64,000 nucleotides of DNA from Entomobacter blattae (GCF_014672835.1 NZ_CP060244.1:718501-782500); one strand, 5' to 3'; shown: positions 43,489-53,292, numbered from the stretch's first letter. Notes: generated by a model not told the origin, from the sequence alone. Numbers and translations: made by a program.

Positions 43489-44304
43489 TTATTGGTTTAG
43501 TTCTCTCGAGCGTTCACAGGCGGCTTGAAGAGCCCGCTCAAGCGTTTCAGGCCAAGCCGAAGGCTGCATGAGCACCGAAAGGGCAGCAGCGGTTGTTCCC
43601 TGCGGGCTGGTGACTTGTTGCCTGAGTTCTTCAGGTGTGAGGGCGGAGGTTTTTAGAAGAAGACTACTTCCATATAGGGTTTGTGTTACCAAGCGATTGG
43701 CCAAAGGCTGCGGGAGTTTGTAATTTTTGGCAATGGTAAGCAAGAGTTCTGCCAGATAAAAGATATAGGCAGGCCCACTACCGCTGAGGGCAGTAACAGC
43801 ATGCATAAGGTCTTCATGCTCAACCCAGGCAAATTCTCCAGCACACTCAAAAAGGGCTGCACAGGCTGCTTTGATGGGGTCTGATATGTTTGCTTCTGCG
43901 TAAGCCACGCTCATTCCAGCCCCAATGAGGCTAGGGGTGTTGGGCATAACGCGGATAATGGGTGTTGTAGGCGTAAGGCCAGCCCGCAGATAAGCCACTG
44001 TTTTACCCGCTAGAATGGAGATGACAGGACTGTTTTTAAAACGATTTGGAAGAGAGGTAAGGGCTTCCATGGCTTTAGCCGGTTTAACAGCCAAAATGAT
44101 CATCTGCGGCGTAAAATGGTCTGGAATCTCTTTGACGGAGGCGGAAAAAATATGCTGGGTTGATGAAAATTTTTGGGTTAGCTCTTCTTTATGGTGATCA
44201 ACCACAGCTGAAGGAGGAAGAGCGTTCTCGACCCAGCGCGAAAACAAGGCCCCGCCCATTTTCCCACACCCAATAAGCATTAGAGAGGGGAGTGGGTTTT
44301 GCAC
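43489..44304 (-). CDS. proC: Pyrroline-5-carboxylate reductase
   Basis: Last step of proline synthesis. A 271-residue protein with the dinucleotide-binding IGCGKMGGALF, ILAVKPAKAMEAL, MPNTPSLIGAGMSVAY, and the C-terminal signature ALSGSGPAYIFYLAELL. It ends with YGSSLLLK and SPQGTTAAALSVL. Its ATG overlaps the YbjN-like stop by one base. proA is found at 55.8 kb. Confidence 0.97.
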   Translation of the reverse strand: MQNPLPSLMLIGCGKMGGALFSRWVENALPPSAVVDHHKEELTQKFSSTQHIFSASVKEIPDHFTPQMIILAVKPAKAMEALTSLPNRFKNSPVISILAGKTVAYLRAGLTPTTPIIRVMPNTPSLIGAGMSVAYAEANISDPIKAACAALFECAGEFAWVEHEDLMHAVTALSGSGPAYIFYLAELLLTIAKNYKLPQPLANRLVTQTLYGSSLLLKTSALTPEELRQQVTSPQGTTAAALSVLMQPSAWPETLERALQAACERSRELNQ

Positions 44305-44810
44305 TAGGCCTCTCCCTGGCAGTCAAACATACAGGATTCGAGGGCTTGGAGAGGGGTTTTACCGCCCCATATGACAAACTGGAAAGCGGGAAAATATTCC
44401 TCCCAGGCTTTGAGAGCAAGGTTAATCATCTCTTCTGCATTTTTCACAGAAAAAGTATGTAATCCATGGAGAAGTAAGGTGTGGCGGAACAGCAAGGTAT
44501 TATCATGGTTTTCAAGGCTGAAATACCCCATCCAGAGTCGCTCGTTGATCCGGCAGACTAGTTCATAAATTTGGTTTAATTTGTTGGATGGAGCCTTAAA
44601 ATCGGGGCTGCAGCTAAAATATAGGGCATTGAGCTCTGAAGACCAGGAAAAGAACAGGCCATAATGGCTCCACTGCCCGGGGGCCTCAGCAGCAACCTCA
44701 TCATCGCTTCGTCTTTCAAACAGCCAGTTCAGGTTAGAGAGGACTCCTTCTAGGAGATCGAGAGGATTCTGCAAGGTATGCTCAGAGGCCACGGTTATTT
44801 GTTCGGACAT
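44304..44810 (-). CDS. YbjN domain protein
   Basis: About 168 residues from ATG 44810 (MSEQITVASEHTL); the upstream in-frame TTG at 44825 is less likely. The core includes NPLDLLEGVLSNLNWLFERRSDDEV, WSHYGLFFSW and YELVCRINERLWMGYFSL, then a helical end with LKAWEEYFPAFQFVIWGG. YbjN proteins are chaperone-like and appear in stress and envelope contexts; the biochemical role here is unknown. Overlaps proC start, so the two are coupled. Confidence 0.9.
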   Translation of the reverse strand: MSEQITVASEHTLQNPLDLLEGVLSNLNWLFERRSDDEVAAEAPGQWSHYGLFFSWSSELNALYFSCSPDFKAPSNKLNQIYELVCRINERLWMGYFSLENHDNTLLFRHTLLLHGLHTFSVKNAEEMINLALKAWEEYFPAFQFVIWGGKTPLQALESCMFDCQGEA

Positions 44811-45036
44811 AGGGATGGCTCCCAAAAAATCAGTTGAAAACTGAAGAGAATGTGAAGGGAAAATCTGAAACGAGAGGAAAGGCTCTAAAGGCTCTATAAA
44901 AGATATAAATGGCGATAAAACCTTGGGTACTATTTCAAGAAAAGCGTATTATTGAATAACAGACCTTAACTTATAGTGTATGTGTCAAGAGATCGTGTAT
45001 GTGTAATAGAGGCTTAGTGCCTACAAACAAATAGGG

Positions 45037-45300
45037 TTAAAGCTTACTTTCAAGGGTTTTAATACGCGTTTCGAGCTCGTCTATCCGTTTTTCCAGGTTT
45101 TCTTGGCTCAGGCGGGATTTTGCAATTAGGGCATTGGCAATGTCAAATTCATCATGCTTAACCAAGTTGAGCTTGGCGAGTATTTCATCGAATTGACTTT
45201 GGACAATGGAGGCAATTTCTTCCTTTACACCTTCCAGTAGGGAAAAGGCCCCACCGGCAATTCCTGTCAGGTCATCAAAAAAGCGTGGTTTTTGACCCAT
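45037..45300 (-). CDS. ubiK: Ubiquinone biosynthesis accessory factor UbiK
   Basis: 87 residues (BMFP/DUF526): FFDDLTGIAGGAFSLLEGVKEE, KLNLVKHDEFDIANALI and a C-terminal leucine-zipper coiled coil (LEKRIDELETRIKTLESKL). It forms trimers at the membrane and promotes ubiquinone synthesis under oxygen. Divergent from hldD. Confidence 0.93.
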   Translation of the reverse strand: MGQKPRFFDDLTGIAGGAFSLLEGVKEEIASIVQSQFDEILAKLNLVKHDEFDIANALIAKSRLSQENLEKRIDELETRIKTLESKL

Positions 45301-45588
45301 TTTTCAGCCTCATATAATTAAAACAACAACGAAAATAAAAAACTCATTTTTTTCAATTTAGCCTAAAATCCCTGAATGGGGCAACCTAAGTTTTTTGTGC
45401 GGACAGTTCAAGCACTCTTTACAAGCTTTTTCAGCACCCTCTTTGCCGATAACGGCTTTCTCGCCCTTTCTTTGGCTGAAAAGAATCAGTATAAAGTGGG
45501 CCCAAGGCTAGTGGCAAGGCTAGCGGGAAGTGAGTTTCCCAACCCAGTGGGGTGTTTGCATGGACGGGTACGATTAAGGGCTAACGCG

Positions 45589-46569
45589 ATGATTGTCATT
45601 ACAGGTGGGGCAGGTTTTATTGGGTCGTGTGTGCAGGCCGCTTTGCAGAGAAAAGGGTTGAAAACTGCCATAGTGGATTGGCTGGGTTTGGAGGGGAAAT
45701 GGAAGAATTTGGCTGGCCATGAGCCCGAGCATTTTGTTTTGCCTGAAGAGATGGAATCGTTTCTGGCTGCCCATCAGAAAGAGATTGAGGCCATTATTCA
45801 TATGGGAGCTATTAGCGAGACAACAGCGCAAGATGGAGACCTGGTTTTTAAAACCAATGTCAGACTCTCGCAGGTTTTGTGGCAATGGTGTGCGCGCTTT
45901 CAGAAAAAGTTCATTTATGCATCATCTGCGGCGACTTATGGGGGGGCTTTTCGAGATGAGGAGTTTGCTGATGGATTGGAGAGTTTGTCAACGCTTCACC
46001 CCCTTAATCTTTATGGGTGGTCAAAACATGTTTTTGATACGTATGTCCGCCAAGAGGTGGCTTTAGGCCAGATACCCTCGCAATGGGTAGGGTTGAAGTT
46101 TTTTAATGTCTATGGCCCTAACGAGTACCATAAGGGCAAGATGATCTCTGTTATCAAGGTGAAATATGACGAAATCTGTCGAGGGATATCTCCTCGTTTA
46201 TTTCGTTCTGACAGGGAGGGACTGGCTGATGGGGCCCAGGCTCGTGACTTTATTTGGGTGGGAGATATTGTAGCTCTTATAGAATGGCTTTTAGACCATC
46301 CAGAAGTCAATGGCCTGTATAATTGTGGAACAGGCCATGCCCGAACCTATCTTGACCTGGCCCATGCGGTGTGTGAAGCAGCAGGGGTACCCCGAAAGGT
46401 TGAGTTTATTGAAATGCCCGAGGCATTAAAAGGGCAGTATCAATCCTATACTTGTGCAGACATGCACCGCTTGCGTAAAGCGGGTTATCATGCTGCATTT
46501 ACTTCCCTGGAAGAGGGGATACAGCGATATGTGACCCAATATCTGGCCCAAGGTTGTAAGGGTTTCTAG
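45589..46569 (+). CDS. hldD: ADP-L-glycero-D-manno-heptose-6-epimerase
   Basis: Makes ADP-L-glycero-heptose for the LPS inner core. From ATG 45589 (AAGGG 8-13 bases ahead) it is 326 residues: ITGGAGFIGSCV, HMGAISETTAQDGDL, YASSAATYG and LNLYGWSKHVFD with the catalytic Tyr/Lys, and FFNVYGPNEYHKG. The frame is open 213 nt upstream (45376) but those 71 residues have no place in the family; that segment is more probably the leader and promoter shared with ubiK. Confidence 0.95.
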   Translation: MIVITGGAGFIGSCVQAALQRKGLKTAIVDWLGLEGKWKNLAGHEPEHFVLPEEMESFLAAHQKEIEAIIHMGAISETTAQDGDLVFKTNVRLSQVLWQWCARFQKKFIYASSAATYGGAFRDEEFADGLESLSTLHPLNLYGWSKHVFDTYVRQEVALGQIPSQWVGLKFFNVYGPNEYHKGKMISVIKVKYDEICRGISPRLFRSDREGLADGAQARDFIWVGDIVALIEWLLDHPEVNGLYNCGTGHARTYLDLAHAVCEAAGVPRKVEFIEMPEALKGQYQSYTCADMHRLRKAGYHAAFTSLEEGIQRYVTQYLAQGCKGF

Positions 46570-46713
46570 GAGAAAGCCCGTGAGAAGGAGAATTTTATGA
46601 TCATTTGAGAGTGTTAACGGTTTTACCCTATACCATGGTGGCGGAGTTTGTGTCATAGAATAGAGGAGAGATAGTGGACAACCCCTTAACGGGTGGTTTG
46701 AAAGGATACCTCG

Positions 46714-47568
46714 ATGCTCCCTGTTCTGATGTTCCCACAGTTTGACCCGGTGATGATTGCCTTTGGTCCGTTGGTTATACGCTGGTATGCCATGGCCTAT
46801 ATTGCAGCATTAGTGATGGGTTGGCTCCTGGTGCGCAAAATGGTCTATTGGCCTCCCCAGGCAGCCACCTCCCTTCAGGTGGATGATTTTTTAACCTGGG
46901 CGACATTAGGGGTCGTGCTGGGGGGCAGGCTCGGATATGTTCTGTTTTATCAGCCGCATTATTACCTGACCCATCCCCTTGCTATCCTTCAGCTCTGGCA
47001 TGGGGGAATGTCCTTTCATGGTGGGGCTTTAGGTGTGATTATCGCCCTTATCCTTTTTACATGGCGCAATGGTTTGAGTTTTCTGGCCTTTTCGGATCGG
47101 GTGGTGGTGGCGGTACCAATCGGCTTAGGTTTGGGGCGCATTGCCAATTTTATCAATGGGGAACTTTGGGGGAGGGCAGCGCCAGAAAATTTGCCATGGG
47201 CTATGGTTTTCCCCCAGGCCGGTTCTATTGCTCGTCACCCTTCAGAGATTTATGAGGCTTTATTAGAAGGGGTGCTCTTGTTTGCCCTTTTGTTGTTTAT
47301 GGTCCGAAAGGACTCTGTGCGGGCGTATCCAGGGCTTCTGTCAGGGGGGTTTCTTTTGGGATATGCGCTTGTTCGGGCCTTTGCAGAATGCTTCCGTGAG
47401 CCTGATTCCTTTTTAGGTTTTCTAGCGTTTGGCACCACAATGGGGCAGCTTTTATGTGTTCCCATGGCGGTTTCTGGTATTGGTTTTATTATTTACGCTT
47501 ATCGGCATCCCCCCATTTATAAGCCCCTTATGACCCAGCATGAAATGACCCAGCACGAAGGAGGATAA
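46714..47568 (+). CDS. lgt: Prolipoprotein diacylglyceryl transferase
   Basis: Inner-membrane enzyme that lipidates the lipobox Cys of prolipoproteins. The 284 residues contain about seven transmembrane helices, the signature ARIANF in GRIANFINGELWGR, HGGMSFHGG, and the C-terminal FREPD. It supports the lipoproteins predicted in this window (7.7, 12.6 and 49.5 kb). First of an lgt-midA-pgeF-lipoprotein run. Confidence 0.97.
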   Translation: MLPVLMFPQFDPVMIAFGPLVIRWYAMAYIAALVMGWLLVRKMVYWPPQAATSLQVDDFLTWATLGVVLGGRLGYVLFYQPHYYLTHPLAILQLWHGGMSFHGGALGVIIALILFTWRNGLSFLAFSDRVVVAVPIGLGLGRIANFINGELWGRAAPENLPWAMVFPQAGSIARHPSEIYEALLEGVLLFALLLFMVRKDSVRAYPGLLSGGFLLGYALVRAFAECFREPDSFLGFLAFGTTMGQLLCVPMAVSGIGFIIYAYRHPPIYKPLMTQHEMTQHEGG

Positions 47569-47575
47569 ATCAACC

Positions 47576-48718
47576 TTGGTTTTTGCATCTTCTGGGGAGA
47601 ACCCCTTGGCGGTCGAGCAACCTTTGCGTCTGGATCAGTTCATGGCACGGGCCAACGCGCTTTATTATGCCCAACATGACCCTTTTGCCGATTTTACAAC
47701 AGCACCCGAAATATCACAGTTATTTGGAGAGATGATCGCTTTATGGTGTATCAGCACGTGGCATGCCATGGGCAAGCCCAAACAGGTTCTTCTTGCCGAG
47801 GCTGGGCCTGGTCGTGGCACGTTGATGGCGGATTGTCTGCGTGTTATTTCCCGTGTGCAGCCTGCCTTATACCAAGCCATCAGTATCCATTTGGTGGAAA
47901 CGTCCAATCGCCTAAGGGCAATCCAGCGCCAGGCTCTTCTTTCCTATGCAGATCGTTCCCAAAACTGGCATGATACATGTACGGCTTTACCAGATGGTGC
48001 TTTGATTTTCATAGCCAATGAGTTTCTCGATGCCCTGCCTATTCGCCAGTTTCGCGTTCTGACGCCAGAATGGAAGGAGCGTTATGTTCATAAAGAACAA
48101 TGGGAAGAGCACTCAGTTGCTCAACACCCTGAGGCCTTACGGTGGGTTGTGGAAGCGGAAGAGGGAAAAGTGATGGATCGGCGCGCCCCTATCCAGGAGT
48201 TTTTTTTTGAAAAGGATATTCCCGAGGGCAGTATTATAGAATGTAATGAGCCTGCCCAGCAGGTTATAAGCCATCTGGCCCAAAGGCTACAGCACTCTCA
48301 AGGGGTCGCTCTTTCTCAGGGGGCCGCTCTTTTCATTGATTATGGTTTTACCCATTTTGCGTTTGGGGATAGCTTGCAGGCCCTTTATCAGGGGAAACCC
48401 TCTTCGCCCCTTCATCATGCAGGAGAGGCTGATCTCACTGCCCATGTGGATTTTTATACTCTAGGAAAAATAGCCCGCTTTTATGGATGTCAAACCGGTT
48501 TTGCAGAGCAGGCCCAGTTTCTTTCCCAGTTGGGAATAGCAGTACGCCTCTCACAGCTCGTTACAGGGAAAGCTGAGGATGTACGTCAGACGATTATCGC
48601 CGGTTATAACCGATTAGCTGGAAAAGGGGCTGATCAGATGGGAGAGCTGTTTAAGGTTATGGTTATGGCCTCTCCTGCGCTTCAGGGGATAATAGGCTGT
48701 GGAACATGGGGAGAATGA
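47576..48718 (+). CDS. MidA/NDUFAF7-type SAM-dependent methyltransferase
   Basis: 380 residues: RLDQFMARANALYYAQHDPFADFTTAPEISQLFGEMIALWC (read in pieces) at the start, LLAEAGPGRGTLMADCLRV near 75, and FIANEFLDALPIRQF near 140 mark the family. The mitochondrial homologue methylates complex I subunit NDUFS2. It starts at a TTG 11 nt after GAAGGAGG, 7 nt past the lgt stop; the start is less certain than the frame. Confidence 0.9.
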   Translation: MVFASSGENPLAVEQPLRLDQFMARANALYYAQHDPFADFTTAPEISQLFGEMIALWCISTWHAMGKPKQVLLAEAGPGRGTLMADCLRVISRVQPALYQAISIHLVETSNRLRAIQRQALLSYADRSQNWHDTCTALPDGALIFIANEFLDALPIRQFRVLTPEWKERYVHKEQWEEHSVAQHPEALRWVVEAEEGKVMDRRAPIQEFFFEKDIPEGSIIECNEPAQQVISHLAQRLQHSQGVALSQGAALFIDYGFTHFAFGDSLQALYQGKPSSPLHHAGEADLTAHVDFYTLGKIARFYGCQTGFAEQAQFLSQLGIAVRLSQLVTGKAEDVRQTIIAGYNRLAGKGADQMGELFKVMVMASPALQGIIGCGTWGE

Positions 48719-48719
48719 T

Positions 48720-49517
48720 ATGGAGAATGGCCAAGATAAAGGCTGGTTTTTAACGTCCTCTGGTTTGAAAGGGGTGACTCATGGTTTTTTCACCCGCACG
48801 GGGGGGGGCTCTCAGGGGGATTATGCCAGCCTGAACTGCTCGTTACGATCGGAGGATTCTCGGGAAAATATACGGGAGAATATGGCGCGTATCAGCCAGG
48901 CTATGGGGGTAAAGCCTGCTCAGCTTGCCCGGGTCAGGCAAGTGCATGGCAATAAAGTTGCCTGGGTTAAAACATTTTCTTCTCCCACTGAGCCTATGGA
49001 AGAACGGGAGGAGGCCGATGCTATGGTGACGACAACCCCAGGTGTGGCCTTAGGAGTTGTGACTGCGGATTGCGCTCCTGTCTTGTTGGCCAGCCCTGCG
49101 GGTGAAATGGTAGGTGCTGCCCATGCAGGTTGGCGCGGAGCTGCTGGGGGAGTGCTGGAAAATACTGTTCAAGCTTTTATGGATCAGGGTTTTGCTCCAG
49201 AACAGATTCAAGCGGTGATTGGCCCTTGTATTGCCCGCGCCAGCTATCAGGTGCAGGCTGATATGAAAGCCCAGGTTGAAGGACACGATGTTGAGGCCAA
49301 AAGTTTTTTTTTCTCTCAGGCGGATGGTTCCTACCTGTTTGACCTTGCCTGTTATTGTCAGCATCGTTTAAAAAAGGTTAATGTCTCGGCCATGATTTTG
49401 GGCCAGGATACTCTTAGTCAGCCTGAGCGCTTTTTCAGCCATCGCCGAAGGGTTTTGCTGGGGCAGAAGGCCTTGGGGTTACAAATGTCTGTTATTGTCT
49501 GTTTGGGTAAAAGGTAG
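48720..49517 (+). CDS. pgeF: Purine nucleoside/polyphenol oxidase-like protein (YfiH/PgeF)
   Basis: Peptidoglycan-editing/purine nucleoside phosphorylase fold (laccase-domain) protein, 265 residues. Hallmarks: HGFFTRTGGGSQGDYASLNCS, RVRQVHGNKVAWV, DAMVTTTPGVALGVVTADCAPVLL and AHAGWRGAAGGV with the zinc-binding His and Cys. The ATG at 48720 (GGGGAG 7 nt ahead) is chosen; an in-frame GTG lies at 48699, inside the preceding gene. Confidence 0.92.
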   Translation: MENGQDKGWFLTSSGLKGVTHGFFTRTGGGSQGDYASLNCSLRSEDSRENIRENMARISQAMGVKPAQLARVRQVHGNKVAWVKTFSSPTEPMEEREEADAMVTTTPGVALGVVTADCAPVLLASPAGEMVGAAHAGWRGAAGGVLENTVQAFMDQGFAPEQIQAVIGPCIARASYQVQADMKAQVEGHDVEAKSFFFSQADGSYLFDLACYCQHRLKKVNVSAMILGQDTLSQPERFFSHRRRVLLGQKALGLQMSVIVCLGKR

Positions 49518-49520
49518 AGG

Positions 49521-50531
49521 ATGAAAAAAGAAACTAAAGGGCTGGTCACGGCTTTGAGTATGGCTAGTATGGTGTTCCTGGCTGGTTGTGTAGATATCCC
49601 CCGCCCGTTTCGTCATCCCGATGAAGCCACCCAGAAATTATCCTCCCCCCCTCCGAGCAGGTTGGTGATTGTGCCCGCCACTCAAACTTTGCTGGATAAT
49701 AAAGGCTCAGAGCTTTGGCGGCAGGATATGGTTAAGGCGCTTGTCAGCCAAACTGTGCCGGTTGTTGCCCGTGAGGCCTCAGAAGGGGATTGGCTTCTTG
49801 CGGTGAGTGCATCCATAACCGGCAATCAGGTGACACCCTTGTATGTGATAACAGACCCAGGGGGAAAAGAGCGTGCCCGTAAGCAAGGCGAGCCTGTAGC
49901 AGCCAATTTATGGTCGAGTGGAGACCCTGTGTTTTTGGATGCGGTGGCCCAGCAGGGAGCGGTTGTGGTTTCAGGCATGCTAACCGGTATCCAGGCCCAA
50001 ACGATGGCGCAAGATCCAAAAAGCCTGAAAAATAGGGCTGCTAAAGTGTATTTTGTTGGTGTTAAAGGGGCACCGGGTGATGGCAATATCAGTATTGCCC
50101 GCCAATTCTATAAAAGCTTTCCTGATAAGATGAATATCATTCAAACTACTCCGAAGGAGGCTGATTTTACAGTTTCATGCCAGGTAAGTGTTACGGCAGG
50201 AGCGAAGGGTACAACAGGCCATCCGCTTGATAATGTAGAAATTGTCTGGACAGTGTTAAACAAAGAGGGAAAAGAGGCTGGGAAGGTTTCTCAGCTTAAT
50301 GCTGTTGCTGCCCATTCCCTAGATAAGTTTTGGGACAGTGTGGCGACTGTTGTCGCTGAAGAAGCTGCTGGCGGTATCAAGCAGGTTATTACGAATAATT
50401 CTGGGCGCAACAATCGCCCCTTGCCAGAGCCGAATGCACACTCTCCTTCATATCCCTCCATAGGGGAGGAAGAGAAGGATAGGGGTCCTAACGATATTCA
50501 GGCTAATAGCTCTGCCAAAAACCAGGAATAG
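49521..50531 (+). CDS. Predicted lipoprotein, function unknown
   Basis: 336 residues with signal peptide and lipobox (MASMVFLAGC, Cys near 23). The mature part begins with a Pro/Ser linker, then a domain with LVIVPATQTLLDN, VSGMLTGIQ, KVYFVGVKGAPGDGNISIARQFYKSF and a C-terminal region ending Asn/Glu/Pro-rich. No family recognised. It starts 3 nt after pgeF with a GTAGAGG ribosome-binding site and is likely co-transcribed. Confidence 0.75.
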   Translation: MKKETKGLVTALSMASMVFLAGCVDIPRPFRHPDEATQKLSSPPPSRLVIVPATQTLLDNKGSELWRQDMVKALVSQTVPVVAREASEGDWLLAVSASITGNQVTPLYVITDPGGKERARKQGEPVAANLWSSGDPVFLDAVAQQGAVVVSGMLTGIQAQTMAQDPKSLKNRAAKVYFVGVKGAPGDGNISIARQFYKSFPDKMNIIQTTPKEADFTVSCQVSVTAGAKGTTGHPLDNVEIVWTVLNKEGKEAGKVSQLNAVAAHSLDKFWDSVATVVAEEAAGGIKQVITNNSGRNNRPLPEPNAHSPSYPSIGEEEKDRGPNDIQANSSAKNQE

Positions 50532-50726
50532 AAGGCCAGGAGTGGGGGGTTAGGCATGGGGGCTATGTCTTTGTGGTGGTGACAGCCCTTTTGACTCCTG
50601 CTAAATTTATCGTGATTTGAAGAAATATATTTTACCCGAATTTTAGTGGATAGTCAGAAAGCAAGGTTAGGTCTCATTTCGAGGTTTTAAAATGAAGGCA
50701 TAGCTGGAAATGTGGAGAAGACTTTA

Positions 50727-51659
50727 ATGAAGATTGTAGCCTGTAACAGCAATTTGCCTTTGGCCCAGGCCGTGGCAGAACAGCTTGATATTCCGTTATG
50801 TAATGTGTCGGTAAGGCGATTTGCAGATTTAGAGATTTTTGTAGAAATTTATGAAAATGTCCGTGGGGAAGACGTTTTTGTTGTTCAAAGTACGAGCTAT
50901 CCTACCAATGATAACCTGATGGAATTGCTGATTACGCTTGATGCCTTGCGGCGCGGCTCTGCACGGCGTATTACAGCCGTTATTCCTTATTTTGGCTATG
51001 CCCGTCAGGATAGGAAGTCTGGCCCCAGAACACCGATTAGTGCTAAACTGGTGGCAAATTTGTTGGTTGAGGCTGGGGCAAACCGTGTCTTAACGCTGGA
51101 TTTACATGCCGGGCAGATTCAGGGATTCTTCGATATTCCAGTTGATAATCTTTATGCTGCTCCCCTCTTTACCCGAGATATTAAAGAACGGTATAGCCCA
51201 AAGGATCTGATGATTGTCTCCCCCGATGTTGGCGGGGTTGTCAGGGCAAGGCAACTGGCCAAAAGATTGGATGTTGATCTAGCCATTATTGATAAAAGGC
51301 GTGAGCGAGCCGGTGTATCAGAAGTCATGAATGTGATTGGCGATGTTAAGGGCCGTCATTGCCTGTTGGTGGATGATATTATAGATAGTGGGGGCTCCTT
51401 ATGTAATGCGGCTGTCGCACTTTCGGAGCATGGGGCCTTATCGGTTGGGGCCTATGTTACCCACGGGGTTATGACTGGCCAAGCTGTAGAAAAGGTTGAG
51501 GCCTCTCCCATAAAAATGCTAACCATAACCAATAGTATTTTAGCCCCACAAAAAGTGGCTTCATCACAACATATCCGCCAGATTACAATCGCAACCCTCC
51601 TGGCAAAAGCGATGCGGGCTGTATCTGATGAAAGCTCTGTGTCTTCTTTGTTTGATTGA
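50727..51659 (+). CDS. prs: Ribose-phosphate pyrophosphokinase
   Basis: Makes PRPP from ribose 5-phosphate and ATP. 310 residues from ATG 50727 (GGAGAAG ahead): [64 protein letters not shown], the flexible loop [14 protein letters not shown], and the PRPP-binding loop [12 protein letters not shown]. Full length. Confidence 0.98.
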   Translation: MKIVACNSNLPLAQAVAEQLDIPLCNVSVRRFADLEIFVEIYENVRGEDVFVVQSTSYPTNDNLMELLITLDALRRGSARRITAVIPYFGYARQDRKSGPRTPISAKLVANLLVEAGANRVLTLDLHAGQIQGFFDIPVDNLYAAPLFTRDIKERYSPKDLMIVSPDVGGVVRARQLAKRLDVDLAIIDKRRERAGVSEVMNVIGDVKGRHCLLVDDIIDSGGSLCNAAVALSEHGALSVGAYVTHGVMTGQAVEKVEASPIKMLTITNSILAPQKVASSQHIRQITIATLLAKAMRAVSDESSVSSLFD

Positions 51660-51689
51660 GCAAACAGCCTGCAAGTGTAAGGAGTATTT

Positions 51690-52298
51690 ATGATAGACTT
51701 GATCCAAAAGCCATACTGGTATTTACGCCATGGCGAAACTGAATGGAATGTACAGGGGCTTTCTCAGGGCAGGACGGATATTCCTTTAAATAAACGTGGG
51801 GAGTTGCAGGCCATAAAGGCAGGTGATGTCTTAGCAAGGGAGCTTCAGCCTTCTTCCATGCCTATCACCCATATTGTCACCTCCCCTTTGGTGCGGGCAC
51901 GCAAAACAGCTGAACTTGCCGCAGAAGCTATTGCCCGCCAAGGTGGCCCCAGGCTGGAAATTACAGAAGATGTGGACCTTCAAGAAGTAAATTTTGGGGA
52001 CCGTGAAGGTAAACCCATGGGGAATTGGTACGATAGCTGGATAGCAGGGGATTATACTCCGCCGAATGGCGAGCCTTTTGCCGAGTTGAAAGCGCGTGGT
52101 ATAAAGGCCATTAACGCAGCCCATAAACAAGGAGTTCCTCTTATTGTCTCCCATGGGGCAATGTTTAGGGCTGTTCGGGCTGCTATGCATATGCCCCCCA
52201 ATGTTCGCCTGCCGAACGCTACCCCTTTATGGATCACGTTTAAGGCAGAGCCTAAAATATGGGACATTGCTGTTTTAGAGCCCGAAAAAGTGGATTAG
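51690..52298 (+). CDS. Histidine phosphatase family protein (phosphoglycerate-mutase fold)
   Basis: 202 residues: RHGETEWNVQGLSQGRTDIPLN (catalytic RHG), ITHIVTSPLVRARKTAELAAE, and SHGAMFRAVRAAM with the second catalytic His. Substrate unknown; often called a phosphoglycerate mutase but this subgroup usually dephosphorylates small phosphoesters. It follows prs by 30 nt. A decayed partial copy lies 400 nt downstream. Confidence 0.93.
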   Translation: MIDLIQKPYWYLRHGETEWNVQGLSQGRTDIPLNKRGELQAIKAGDVLARELQPSSMPITHIVTSPLVRARKTAELAAEAIARQGGPRLEITEDVDLQEVNFGDREGKPMGNWYDSWIAGDYTPPNGEPFAELKARGIKAINAAHKQGVPLIVSHGAMFRAVRAAMHMPPNVRLPNATPLWITFKAEPKIWDIAVLEPEKVD

Positions 52299-52537
52299 AA
52301 AAAATTAGGCCGCTTTGGAGTGTGTAGAGCCCATATCTTTTGGGCTGGGGCAATGATGTCTCTACTAGCCTCGATTATGGCACGCCCAAAAGGGAAACCA
52401 GAAGGGAGATTATTCCCAGGCGTTTTCTCTCAACGTTCTGCTATCAGGGTTGGTGTTGAAACGCTTTAAAAACAAAATGGTTTCGGGTTTTTAATAGCCT
52501 GGTTCAATAAGAGTGTTTGGAACTACGCTGCTTGGCG

Positions 52538-52569
52538 TGACCGTGCAGTGAGATTTGCACCCACGGTCA
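52538..52569. repeat. Inverted repeat in the spacer before the phosphatase copy
   Basis: TGACCGTG (52538-52545) and CACGGTCA (52562-52569), perfect 8-bp arms with a 16-nt centre. No U-tract. Could be an operator or a weak hairpin. Confidence 0.4.
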
Positions 52570-52705
52570 GTATAACCAGTATAAATAGAGATATAGGGGT
52601 GCATAAGGTAGCCAATGAAATAGTTTTCAATTTTCAGGTCGTGTTGTTACCGAGTTAGTAAGATTGAAAGTCTCTCTGGTGAAGCTCTTTGAGCAATATT
52701 TCGTT

Positions 52706-53045
52706 TTTGTTTGATTGAGCAAACAGCCTGCAAGTGTAAGGAGTATTTATGATAGACTTGATCCTACATTTTCTTGCAAAGGTAGGTTCCATTAACCCCC
52801 GTAAGAAATTCAAGCAGAAGCTTATATCTTGACAAAAGAAGAAGGTGGTCATCATACTCCATTCTTTACGAACTATCGCCTATAATTTTATTTCCGCCTT
52901 ATTTTCACACGACATAAGGAGGGATATCCTCATGAAGAGGGGATTATACTCCACCGAATGGCAAGCCTTTTGCAGAATTGAAAGTCTGTGACCAGAGGGC
53001 CATTCATGCAGCCACCAAAGAAGGGGTCTTCCCTTATTGTGCCCC
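52706..53045 (+). pseudogene. Decayed partial copy of the histidine phosphatase gene
   Basis: The first 59 bases (52706-52764) are identical to 51647-51705, which spans the end of prs, the spacer and the first codons of the phosphatase gene. Bases 52937-53045 match 52047-52155 (the NGEPFAELKA region) at about 80% by eye, with frameshifts. The DNA between, including the catalytic RHG region, is missing or unrecognisable. So it is a tandem partial duplication in decay, not a gene. Confidence 0.9.
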
Positions 53046-53242
53046 AGGCTAGGGTAACGCTGGGGTAACAGCATTAATTCTGCCAGATGAGGCCTGATAG
53101 CCAGTCCGGCCAGATCCAGAGAGGTGAAAGGAGAGGGTCATCTCTCTTGGGCCTGGAATCCCTATGCCTAAAAGATCCTGTCCTAAAAGATAAAGAGCGT
53201 TTGATCTTTTCGAGTTTCTCGTTTAAATAGATTTTCCACAAG

Positions 53243-53266
53243 GGCTGACACCCCTGGAGGTCAGCC
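53243..53266 (+). promoter_or_regulatory. Leader hairpin upstream of rplY
   Basis: GGCTGAC (53243-53249) and GTCAGCC (53260-53266), perfect 7-bp arms around a 10-nt loop. It ends 13 nt before the GAGGAG ribosome-binding site, so folding could affect rplY translation. Confidence 0.5.
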
Positions 53267-53292
53267 ATTCATTATTAGTGAGGAGCAGTAAA

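Larger units (their letters stand above)
52299..53292. other. 1-kb spacer with the pseudogene
   Basis: Holds the phosphatase pseudogene, an inverted repeat and the rplY leader. From 52300 to 52700 nothing is recognised, although one frame (52503-52640) reads rather protein-like; I cannot assign it. Confidence 0.5.

Noticed and set aside
45376..45588. 71-codon N-terminal extension of hldD
   Set aside because: HldD proteins begin right at the MIVITGG dinucleotide motif; the extension resembles no domain and occupies the divergent promoter region with ubiK.
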